Shown: positions 43,386-50,610 of the stretch, piece after piece | Layout: the number at the start of each line of letters is the position of its first letter | Position numbering within the stretch: the first letter of the stretch is position 1 | Source: an uncultured Actinomycetes bacterium | Lineage (GTDB): Bacteria > Actinomycetota > Coriobacteriia > Coriobacteriales > Atopobiaceae | NCBI GenBank assembly: GCA_900314645.1 | Contig: OMWB01000004.1 | Span: 22,502 to 86,501 of the forward strand | Length of the DNA: 64,000 bases | Reading direction: 5' to 3' | Position numbers and translations under genes: made by a program | Notes under the pieces: model-generated | Databases searched by the model: none | Told to the model about the DNA's origin: nothing | The model's input: only the letters and a program-made list of their open reading frames with translations

Positions 43386-44771
43386 GTGAAACGACCCAAC
43401 GCCTGGAACGACTACACACCCGAGCAGCTCGATGAGCTTGAAGCCCTGACCTCTGACTATATGGCGTTCATCAGCGCCAACAAGACCGAGCGCGAGTGTT
43501 GTGCCGCTGGCATAGAGATGGCGCAACAGGCGGGTTACACATGCCTTGAAGACTGCATTCGCGAGGGTCGCACGCTCCGCGCGGGCGATAAGGTCTACGC
43601 CGTCAATCGCGGGAAGATGCTGCTTTTGGTAGAGCTCGGCTCCGAGCCGCTCGCAAACGGCCTGAACATCCTTGGCGCTCACATCGACTGCCCGCGCCTC
43701 GACGTCAAGCAGGTACCTTTGGACGAGACGGATGGCCTCGCCTACCTTGACACGCACTACTACGGTGGCATCAAGAAATACCAGTGGGTGACCTTGCCGC
43801 TCGCGCTTCATGGCGTCATCTGCAAGAAGGATGGCTCCACCATCGAGGTGCGCATCGGAGAGGATCCGTTTGACCCCGTCCTCTACATCACCGACCTTCT
43901 CCCCCACCTCGGCAGCGAGCAAATGAGCAAGAAGGCGTCTGAATTCATCCCGGGCGAGGCCCTTGACGTGCTGGTGGGCAACCGCCCCCTCAAGGTGGAC
44001 GACGACGCCGACGATACGCCCGTCCGTGCTCAGCTCCTTCAGCTGCTCGCCGACGAGCTGGGCATCGACGAGGAGGACTTCCTCTCTGCCGAGCTTGAGG
44101 TGGTTCCCGCCGGTCCGGCTCGTGACCTTGGCCTCGATCGCTCGATGATCATGGGTTACGGCCAGGACGACCGCTCCAACGCCTATCCCTGCCTCGTGGC
44201 ACAGCTTGCCTGCGAGCAACCTCGACGCACCGCGGCAACGCTGCTCGTCGACAAGGAGGAGATTGGCAGCATGGGCGCCACGAGCATGGCCTCCACCTTC
44301 TTTGAGGACACCATGGCCGAGATTTGCGCTTTGGCGGGCGGGGGAGACGCCCTGTCGCTGCGTCGATGCCTGCACAACTCCAAGGTGCTGTCCTGCGACG
44401 TCAGCGTGGGATACGACCCCGCCTTCGCATCGGTCTTCGAGAAGAAGAACTCCGCGTTCTTGGGCCACGGTCTCGCGTTCCTGAAGTTCACGGGAGCACG
44501 GGGCAAGGCGCGCTCCAACGACGCGAGCGCAGAGTACGTCGCTGAGATTCGCCGCATCATGGATGAGGCCGGCGTGCACTTCCAGACCTGTGAGCTGGGC
44601 AAAGTCGATGCGGGCGGCGGCGGAACCATCGCCTATGTGCTCGCACGCTACGGCATGAGCGTCATCGACTGTGGCGTGCCCGTGCTCTCCATGCATGCCC
44701 CGTGGGAGGTTGCCAGCAAGGCTGACGTCTACGAGGCATACCGCGGATATCGCGCGTTTCTGGACGCGTAG
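43386..44771 (+). CDS. M18-family aminopeptidase
   Basis: A 461-residue zinc aminopeptidase. The M18 metal-ligand blocks are visible: ILGAHIDCPRLDVKQ with the first His, GYGQDDRSNAYPCL with the bridging Asp, VDKEEIGSMGATSM with the catalytic Glu pair, and VLSMHAPWEVASKAD with the last His. GTG 43386 follows GAAAGGA and was preferred to a longer frame. M18 enzymes remove N-terminal residues from peptides in the cytoplasm. It lies 9 bp before hypA, possibly co-transcribed. Confidence 0.92.
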   Translation: MKRPNAWNDYTPEQLDELEALTSDYMAFISANKTERECCAAGIEMAQQAGYTCLEDCIREGRTLRAGDKVYAVNRGKMLLLVELGSEPLANGLNILGAHIDCPRLDVKQVPLDETDGLAYLDTHYYGGIKKYQWVTLPLALHGVICKKDGSTIEVRIGEDPFDPVLYITDLLPHLGSEQMSKKASEFIPGEALDVLVGNRPLKVDDDADDTPVRAQLLQLLADELGIDEEDFLSAELEVVPAGPARDLGLDRSMIMGYGQDDRSNAYPCLVAQLACEQPRRTAATLLVDKEEIGSMGATSMASTFFEDTMAEICALAGGGDALSLRRCLHNSKVLSCDVSVGYDPAFASVFEKKNSAFLGHGLAFLKFTGARGKARSNDASAEYVAEIRRIMDEAGVHFQTCELGKVDAGGGGTIAYVLARYGMSVIDCGVPVLSMHAPWEVASKADVYEAYRGYRAFLDA

Positions 44772-44780
44772 GTCGCCCCA

Positions 44781-45125
44781 ATGCACGAGCTGGGCATCGT
44801 CTTTCATATGATCGACACCTTGGAAGAGGTCGGACGGGCAAACGAGCTTACGTCCATCTCCAAGGTGACGCTCAATCTGGGAGAGGTCTCGGGCGTGCTT
44901 CCCGATTACCTGCTTGACTGCTGGCGTTGGGCCGCCGACCGCACCGACCTTCTGGCGGGTGCCGAGCTCGAAATCGTGCCGATTAGCGCCGTGACGGTCT
45001 GCAACGCATGCGGACGCACCTATGACACTATCGAGCACGGAAAGACCTGCCCGCACTGCGGAAGCCCTGACACCGTGCTGTTGCGGGGCAACGAGGCCGA
45101 GATAGACACCATCGAAGGCTGGTAG
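44781..45125 (+). CDS. hypA: Hydrogenase nickel-insertion protein HypA
   Basis: A 114-residue nickel chaperone. The N-terminal MHELGIV contains the nickel-binding His2, and the zinc ribbon is CNACGRTYDTIEHGKTCPHC (two CxxC pairs). It passes nickel with HypB during maturation of NiFe hydrogenase or urease. It is separated from hypB by the flavoprotein and aminopeptidase genes but on the same strand. Confidence 0.95.
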   Translation: MHELGIVFHMIDTLEEVGRANELTSISKVTLNLGEVSGVLPDYLLDCWRWAADRTDLLAGAELEIVPISAVTVCNACGRTYDTIEHGKTCPHCGSPDTVLLRGNEAEIDTIEGW

Positions 45126-45136
45126 GCTCTTGACCC

Positions 45137-45176
45137 GTAAGCGGGCCCGTCACGAAAGCGTGACGGGCCCGCTTAC
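45137..45176. terminator. 18-bp perfect hairpin after hypA
   Basis: GTAAGCGGGCCCGTCACG (45137-45154) pairs exactly with 45159-45176 around an AAAG loop. It lies between hypA and the converging SIMPL gene and probably terminates both. Only TT follows on the plus strand. Confidence 0.75.
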
Positions 45177-45199
45177 TTGATGCGAAAAGCCGCGGTGTG

Positions 45200-45940
45200 T
45201 CAGCCAATCGCGTAGCTGACCGTCACCTGTGCCTCGACGCTCACTTCTCCTGGGGCAACCTTCATTTCGCCGCCGCCCGCATCCCCGCCTAAGGCCATCT
45301 CGAAGTCGGCGGACTCGTTGGTGGCACGATACATGGTGTTCTGGTACCCCTCCACAATCGAGACCACGTCACCAAGGCTGACACCCGCCGCCTTGGCCAT
45401 CGCCGCCGCCTTCTCGCGCGAGGCAGTGATGGCCTCGGTCAGGGCCTGGGCGTAGGCCTCGTCATAGGTGCTCGCATAGTAGTTGGGGCCGTACACGCCC
45501 GTCGCACCGGCCGCGACACAGGTCTGCATCAGCGCAGCGACCACATCGAGGTCAACGTCGCTCACCTGCAGGCTCGTACGCTGCTCATAACCCGTGACCT
45601 TCGGCTCGTCTGATGACCAGTCATAGGTCGGCGAGAGGTTGGTGTAGCTCGTCTGGATGGACTTCTCGTCCACTCCAGCGGCGACGAGGGCATCAATGAC
45701 GGCGTTGGTCATATCAGAGCCCTGCGATTGCGCTTCTTCGGCCGTCGCAGCCATCGCCATTACCTCGGCGGAGAAGCTCGCCTTATCTGGGACCACCTTC
45801 ACCTCGCTGGACGCATTCACCGTGATGACGTTGGTCTGCTGGCCTTCGGATACCACCACGGTACGCGAGCCGCATCCCGCGAGCACGACACCGAGCGCCA
45901 CGGCAACTGCTGCCGCAACCGCGCGCAGACTCTTGTTCAT
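45200..45940 (-). CDS. SIMPL-domain lipoprotein
   Basis: A 246-residue exported lipoprotein: signal peptide, then VLAGC with Cys23. The rest is a SIMPL (DUF541) domain, recognisable by ITVNASSEVKVVPDKASFSAEV, TSYTNLSPTYDW and YEQRTSLQVSDVD, then ALTEAITASREKAAAMA. The family is widespread outside the cytoplasm and has a poorly defined stress or redox role. ATG 45940 follows AAAGGAG. The long hairpin at 46046 lies just upstream, between this gene and the P-type ATPase. Confidence 0.88.
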   Translation of the reverse strand: MNKSLRAVAAAVAVALGVVLAGCGSRTVVVSEGQQTNVITVNASSEVKVVPDKASFSAEVMAMAATAEEAQSQGSDMTNAVIDALVAAGVDEKSIQTSYTNLSPTYDWSSDEPKVTGYEQRTSLQVSDVDLDVVAALMQTCVAAGATGVYGPNYYASTYDEAYAQALTEAITASREKAAAMAKAAGVSLGDVVSIVEGYQNTMYRATNESADFEMALGGDAGGGEMKVAPGEVSVEAQVTVSYAIG

Positions 45941-46045
45941 GTTGACTCCTTTGCTTTGGGTTGGACACACCCTTTACACGAGCTACGGGCTTCCATTGTC
46001 GCACCGCACACAAAACCGACACATAACAGAATAGTCAGGTTCTTT

Positions 46046-46140
46046 GCGGATGTTGACATCGGACCGGTCCCTTCGGTCAACATCAGCAGCTTAATCCTGC
46101 TGATGTTGACCGAAGGGACCGGTCCGATGTCAACATCCGC
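46046..46140. repeat. 44-bp perfect inverted repeat (GTTGAC-type hairpin, copy 3)
   Basis: Positions 46046-46089 are exactly complementary to 46097-46140, with a 7-base loop. Each arm has GCGGAT, GTTGAC, 18 variable bases, GTCAAC, then ATCAGCAG, like copy 2. It starts 12 bp after the end of the P-type ATPase gene on the minus strand (46152) and precedes the SIMPL gene, so it could end the ATPase transcript. Confidence 0.95.
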
Positions 46141-46151
46141 TTGGGGTGGGG

Positions 46152-48623
46152 TTACCACGCGAACGTCGAGTCGAGTATCAGGCGCATGCCGTTGAGGATA
46201 ACGATGACCGCCACGCCCGTATCGGCGAAGACGGCGGCACCCATGCCCGCCACACCAGCGATGACCAGCACAAACACGAGCGCCTTGACCAGAATGGCGA
46301 AGCAGATGTTCTCCGTCACCACATGCATGGTACGCACCGACAGCGCAAGGAAGCGTGGCAGCTGCAGGAGGTCGTCCGAGAGGAGCGCGACGTCTGCCAC
46401 CTCAAGTGCCGTGTCAGACGCGGCGGCGCCCATCGTGATAGCCAGGTCGGCCGTGGCAAGCGCGGGAGCGTCGTTGATGCCGTCTCCCACCATCGCGACC
46501 ACCTGACCGTCGGCCTGCAGGTCACGCACGTACTGCACCTTGCCATCCGGAAGCAGCTCGGACACCACATGCGTCATGCCGATGGGCTTGGCGATGGCCT
46601 CGGCGGCCTGAAGGTTGTCACCGGTAAGCATCTCGAGCGTCTGCACGTGCGCAGCGTTGCGGATACCCGCCATGGCCTCGGCGGCCTCGGGACGGATCGT
46701 GTCGGCAACGCCTACCACGCCCAGGGCCTCTCCCCCACGCATGATGACCAGCGCGGTGGCACCCTGATTGGCGAGCTCGGACACCGCGGCCTCGGCTTCG
46801 GGAGAGACGTTGCCCTCTTCCTGCGCAAACGCAAGCTTTCCGATGGCGCAGGAAACGCCTGCGACCGTGCCCTTAACACCGTTGGCGGCAATCTCCTGGA
46901 CATCGGTGGCCTCAAGCTCCGGTACGTCGAGCTCGTGCGCTCGGGCGACCACGGCGCGGGCCAGCGGGTGGGTGGACGAGTCCTCAAGCGCGTGGGCAAT
47001 CGCCAGCACGTCGGCCTCGCTCGCCCCGCCAAGCGCGCGCATGCCCACCACCGACGGATTGCCCGTGGTCAACGTACCCGTCTTGTCAAAGGACATCGCC
47101 GTCACCTTGCTCGCAATGTCAAAGTAGGCACCGCCCTTGACCAGCACGCCGTTGTTCGCGGCGCGCGTGATGGCCGAGACAAACGAAACCGGCGTGGAGA
47201 TGACGAGCGCGCAGGGGCAGGCAACTACCAGAAGCGAGAGCGCGCGATAGATCCAGTCATGCCAGAGCTGACCAGAGAACCCGACCATCAGCGAGAGCAC
47301 GAGCGGCACACCGATGCCAACCACGAGGGCGCAGCACACCACGATGGGCGTGTAGACAGCGGCAAAGCGGTCCACAAAGCTTTCGTAGGGAGCCTTCTCT
47401 GCCTGCGCGCCTTGAACCATGGCGACGATGCGTGACAGCATCGTGCAGTCCTCATCGGCCGTGACCTCAAGCTCAACCACACCCGTCGTGTTGAGTGAGC
47501 CCGCATAGACCTCGGCGCCCACACCCTTGTCCTTGGGCGTGCTCTCGCCCGTGATGGCGGCCTCGTTGAAGGACGAGCTGCCCACCAGGATCACACCGTC
47601 CAGCGGAACGCGCTCGCCAGGGAGCACGCGAATGCGCTCGCCTTCCTCGACGTCCTCGACGGCCACGTCTTCCACATGCGCGTCAGGGCCCTCCCCCTGC
47701 ACCAGATGCGCTTCCTCAGGCGCAAGCTTCATGAGCTCCTTGATGGATCCAGAGGTCTTTCGCATGGACCATCCCTCGAGCCACTCGCCGATCTGGTCGA
47801 GGAAGATGACGATGGCCGCATCGCCAAACGTGGAGGGATCGCCCGCAAAGCCCATGATGAGGCCGCCAAGCACGGCGATGCCCATGAGCACGTTCATGTC
47901 AGCCGTGCGACGCTTGAGCGCCGCAAACGCCATCGGCGCGACAAAGACCAAGCCGGCAACGGCAGCCAGCACGTAGAACGGAATGGCGCGCGTCTCGTTA
48001 CCCATGATGTGCTCGGTGATGAGGCCCGCGACGAGCATCGTCCCCGAGATGAGCATGAGCACGCGCTCACGGTTCTCCTGGTACCAGCTGCGCTCGGCAG
48101 AGAGCTCCTCGCGCTCTTCTTCGGAGAGCTCGAGGTCCTGTCCGCATGAGCGGATGGTCTCGAGGATCTCGCGGCGCGCCTCGAAGGAGTTGGCGTCGTC
48201 TTCGAGCACCACGTCGAGCGTTGCCGTGGCATAGACGATGCGCGTATCCTTCACGCACGTGAGCATGCGCACCGCGTTTTGGACGTTGAGCGCACAGTTG
48301 GGACAATCGATGTCCAGCACGTGATAGCTCAGCGTTGGCGCCTCGGAGAGCTCACGCGTCTCGGGTACATGCTCATGGTCATGGTCGCAATCGCAGCCAC
48401 AGGAGCAATGGTCGCCGTGGTCGTGGTGATGGTGGTGATGGTGGTGCTCGTGGTGCTCGCCATGGTGATGGTCTTCGCAGCAGCAATCGTGCTCATGCTC
48501 GCAGCAGTCATGGTCATCGTGATCATGGCACTCACAGTGCTCGTGCTCATGCTCGCAGCAGCATTCGTGCTCGTGCTCTTCCTCCACGCCCTCCGCGTGA
48601 AGATGCTCGTGCTCGTGCGCCAT
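46152..48623 (-). CDS. Zn/Cd/Pb-exporting P1B-type ATPase with His/Cys-rich head
   Basis: An 823-residue heavy-metal ATPase. Residues 1-85 contain 32 His and 14 Cys, a strong metal-binding head. A heavy-metal-associated domain with CPNC (107-110) follows. The membrane motif CPC in VVACPCALVI and the later core DKTGTLTTG (phosphorylated Asp), HPLARAV and GDGINDAPAL are intact, placing it in the Zn/Cd/Pb export group (ZntA/CadA). The SmtB-like repressor gene lies 2 bp upstream. Cobalt or nickel export is less likely because those pumps usually carry SPC. Confidence 0.94.
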   Translation of the reverse strand: MAHEHEHLHAEGVEEEHEHECCCEHEHEHCECHDHDDHDCCEHEHDCCCEDHHHGEHHEHHHHHHHHDHGDHCSCGCDCDHDHEHVPETRELSEAPTLSYHVLDIDCPNCALNVQNAVRMLTCVKDTRIVYATATLDVVLEDDANSFEARREILETIRSCGQDLELSEEEREELSAERSWYQENRERVLMLISGTMLVAGLITEHIMGNETRAIPFYVLAAVAGLVFVAPMAFAALKRRTADMNVLMGIAVLGGLIMGFAGDPSTFGDAAIVIFLDQIGEWLEGWSMRKTSGSIKELMKLAPEEAHLVQGEGPDAHVEDVAVEDVEEGERIRVLPGERVPLDGVILVGSSSFNEAAITGESTPKDKGVGAEVYAGSLNTTGVVELEVTADEDCTMLSRIVAMVQGAQAEKAPYESFVDRFAAVYTPIVVCCALVVGIGVPLVLSLMVGFSGQLWHDWIYRALSLLVVACPCALVISTPVSFVSAITRAANNGVLVKGGAYFDIASKVTAMSFDKTGTLTTGNPSVVGMRALGGASEADVLAIAHALEDSSTHPLARAVVARAHELDVPELEATDVQEIAANGVKGTVAGVSCAIGKLAFAQEEGNVSPEAEAAVSELANQGATALVIMRGGEALGVVGVADTIRPEAAEAMAGIRNAAHVQTLEMLTGDNLQAAEAIAKPIGMTHVVSELLPDGKVQYVRDLQADGQVVAMVGDGINDAPALATADLAITMGAAASDTALEVADVALLSDDLLQLPRFLALSVRTMHVVTENICFAILVKALVFVLVIAGVAGMGAAVFADTGVAVIVILNGMRLILDSTFAW

Positions 48624-48625
48624 GG

Positions 48626-48982
48626 CTACTCCCCTTCCTTGCCCGTCAGCTCTGCGGCGTGGCTCAGGCCAACGCTGATCAGCAGCGCCACATGCTCGTC
48701 GGCCAACCGATAGATCACCCGCTGCCCCTCACGACGCGCGGTCACCAGGCCGCGGTCGCGCAGCATGCGGAGCTGATGCGAGATGGCCGACTGCGATACC
48801 TGGCAGAGGTCCTGCAGGTCCGACACCCCGCGCTCGCCCTCACACAGGGCCGCGAGGATGCGGAAGCGCGTATAGTCGGACAGCGCGTCGAAGATCTGCG
48901 TTGCCTCATAGATGACGTCCTCGTCGGAGAAGAAGCACGCGATGCTCTGGTCGAGGTGTTCATGCATCTGTTCTACGGTCAT
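48626..48982 (-). CDS. ArsR/SmtB-type zinc-sensing repressor
   Basis: A 118-residue winged-helix repressor. The recognition helix is in VSQSAISHQLRMLRDRGLV. The alpha-5 metal site is complete: D95-x-H97-x10-H108-x2-E111, as in SmtB, CzrA and ZiaR, which sense zinc. An ArsR-type CxC site in the DNA-binding helix is absent. It is followed directly by the ATPase gene, and the palindrome at 49018-49037 is its likely operator. Confidence 0.93.
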   Translation of the reverse strand: MTVEQMHEHLDQSIACFFSDEDVIYEATQIFDALSDYTRFRILAALCEGERGVSDLQDLCQVSQSAISHQLRMLRDRGLVTARREGQRVIYRLADEHVALLISVGLSHAAELTGKEGE

Positions 48983-49017
48983 AGGTATCCCCTCTTACAC
49001 TCGTTGTTGTATTCAAT

Positions 49018-49037
49018 ATATGAGCAATTGCTCATAA
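49018..49037. promoter_or_regulatory. SmtB-type operator
   Basis: The core ATGAGCAATTGCTCAT (49020-49035) is a perfect 16-base palindrome matching the ArsR/SmtB operator type (ATATGAnCA...TGnTCATAT). It lies 36 bp before the repressor gene, on its promoter. Binding is inferred from the match and position. Confidence 0.8.
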
Positions 49038-49132
49038 GTTCAACCGTTCAAGGGCAATCCAAGGGGAATGGCATATTCTTCACCGCGAGTGCACATATCG
49101 GTCTTCCGACGCCCCATCCAACCATTGCGTCG

Positions 49133-49169
49133 AAAACAAAAAAGGGCCAAGCCACATGTGGCTTGGCCC
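49133..49169 (-). terminator. Intrinsic terminator of the SPFH-RHH operon
   Basis: The 26-base palindrome 49144-49169 (core GGGCCAAGCCACATGTGGCT) folds into a strong hairpin. On the minus strand it is followed by TTTTTTGTTTTC, a good T tract. It lies 20 bp after the ribbon-helix-helix gene. Confidence 0.9.
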
Positions 49170-49188
49170 AATCACGCATGCTTGGTTC

Positions 49189-49389
49189 CTACGTCGCTTC
49201 GTCTGACTGGTCGGCCCCGCAGTTCTTTGCGCGTTTGCCTTCCGATAGCCTCCCAGCCTGCTTGAGCGCCTGTCGCAAGATCCACTCTACCTGGCCATTC
49301 GCGCTGCGCATGTCTTCCTCTGCCCAGCGCTCGACCGCATGCCAAACCTCGGGATCGATGCGCAGCGGATACTGTTTACGCGCGGCCAT
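49189..49389 (-). CDS. Small ribbon-helix-helix DNA-binding protein
   Basis: A 66-residue protein of the Arc/MetJ fold: a short strand with PLRIDPEVW, then helices AVERWAEEDMRSANGQVEWILRQAL, and a charged tail. Such proteins bind DNA as dimers. It lies 22 bp after the SPFH gene and before a terminator, so the two form an operon; a similar pairing occurs in other actinobacteria. It may repress the operon promoter, where a TGTGATATCACA palindrome sits. Confidence 0.82.
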   Translation of the reverse strand: MAARKQYPLRIDPEVWHAVERWAEEDMRSANGQVEWILRQALKQAGRLSEGKRAKNCGADQSDEAT

Positions 49390-49411
49390 GACTGGGTTCC
49401 GTCAGCATTCT

Positions 49412-50413
49412 TTAGTACAGGGAGCCGGTGTTGACCACGGGCTGGGCCTCGTTGTCGCCACAGAGCACCACCATGAGGTTCGACGCCATGACAGCCTTGC
49501 GGTCATCGTCAAAGTCAACCACGCCACCATCGGAGAGCTGCGAAAGTGCCATGTCGACCATGGAGACGGCACCCTCGACGATCTTCTTGCGTGCTGCGAT
49601 GATGGCCTCGGCCTGCTGACGACGAAGCATAGCCTGGGCGATTTCCTGAGCATAGGCAAGATGCGTCAGGCGTGCGTCGTCAACCTCGACGCCGGCAACC
49701 TCGAGCTTGCGGTCAAGCTCGGCCTTCAGCGCCTCGGACACCTCCTCGATGTTGGTGCGCAGCGTGATGGTGTTTGAGGCATTGGTGTCATCGTCCTCCA
49801 TGTGGTCGTAGGCATAGAGGCTTGCCACGTGGCGCAGACCGGTCTCGGTGATCATCTCCACATAGGACTCGTAGTCGTCAACGTCAAACAGAGCCTTGGC
49901 GGTGTCTTGCACGTGCCACACGATGACGGTCGCGATCTCGATGGGGTTGCCCATCTTGTCGTTGACCTTGATGCGGTCACCCGTGTAGGTGCGTGCACGC
50001 GTAGAGATCTTCGAGCTGTGCTGGTGCCTGCCCAGCTTGACCTCAACGCCCTTCTCCCCCGCTGTCACAGCCGGTTCTGCGGCACCCTGGCTCGAGCCGC
50101 CCAAGCTGCGGGAGTAGAACGGGTTGGCCCAGCGGAAGCCCTCGTCGCGGACCGTGCCCACGTACTTGCCAAACAGCACACAGACGCGTGCCTGTCCAGG
50201 CTGCAGGGTGAAGAAGCCGCAGCTCGCGATTATGGCCGCCGTGAACACCAGGCACGAGAACAACAGCATCAGCAAACCGCCAAACGTTGCGTCGTAGCTG
50301 TTCAGCATGATGATGGACCACAACATGAGCACCGGGCTCACCAAGTACCCAAGGATCACCAAACCGAGCATGCCCCAGCCACTTGCCGCGTGCACCCTCT
50401 TCTCAACGCTCAT
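49412..50413 (-). CDS. SPFH/band-7 membrane protein
   Basis: A 333-residue protein with two N-terminal membrane helices (residues ~12-35 and ~45-70) and an SPFH domain starting at FFTLQPGQARVCVLFGKYVGTV. A helical region with EEVSEALKAELDRKLEVAGVEVDDARLTHLAYAQEIAQAMLRRQ follows, the usual flotillin/stomatin oligomer segment. Such proteins organise membrane microdomains or guard proteases; no NfeD partner is adjacent. ATG 50413 follows AAAGGAA. It is transcribed with the ribbon-helix-helix gene. Confidence 0.88.
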   Translation of the reverse strand: MSVEKRVHAASGWGMLGLVILGYLVSPVLMLWSIIMLNSYDATFGGLLMLLFSCLVFTAAIIASCGFFTLQPGQARVCVLFGKYVGTVRDEGFRWANPFYSRSLGGSSQGAAEPAVTAGEKGVEVKLGRHQHSSKISTRARTYTGDRIKVNDKMGNPIEIATVIVWHVQDTAKALFDVDDYESYVEMITETGLRHVASLYAYDHMEDDDTNASNTITLRTNIEEVSEALKAELDRKLEVAGVEVDDARLTHLAYAQEIAQAMLRRQQAEAIIAARKKIVEGAVSMVDMALSQLSDGGVVDFDDDRKAVMASNLMVVLCGDNEAQPVVNTGSLY

Positions 50414-50503
50414 CGTACATTCCTTTCTTGGGCTTTGGGCGGCCACTCCACAGGCCAGATTCCCCATGTGCCCCTAACCAACGTTCTTTCGTTGGCTGAA
50501 ACT

Positions 50504-50532
50504 ATTGTGATATCACATTGGTTTCTTGTCAA
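50504..50532 (-). promoter_or_regulatory. SPFH promoter with TGTGATATCACA palindrome
   Basis: On the minus strand, TTGACA (50527-50532) and CACAAT (50504-50509) are 17 bp apart. The perfect palindrome TGTGATATCACA (50506-50517) overlaps the -10 element. A repressor bound there would block transcription; the small ribbon-helix-helix protein encoded in the operon is the obvious candidate. Confidence 0.65.
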
Positions 50533-50610
50533 GAAGAATCGGATCCGTACACCGATGCAACTCCCATCACCCTTGGGGTATAAAGAATAGAAGTGCAATC
50601 CAGGAGGCAT

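Noticed and set aside
43329..45056. 575-residue open frame on the minus strand, opposite the M18 peptidase and hypA
   Set aside because: It spans two well-supported sense genes and their gap and has no recognisable domain.
45137..45176. Possible further member of the long hairpin family
   Set aside because: A perfect 18-bp stem with a tetraloop, but without the GTTGAC boxes; it fits a terminator between converging genes.
48329..48620. Low-complexity repeat tract that could be a microsatellite or CRISPR-like array
   Set aside because: It is the coding DNA of the His/Cys-rich head of the P-type ATPase; there are no spaced identical repeats.
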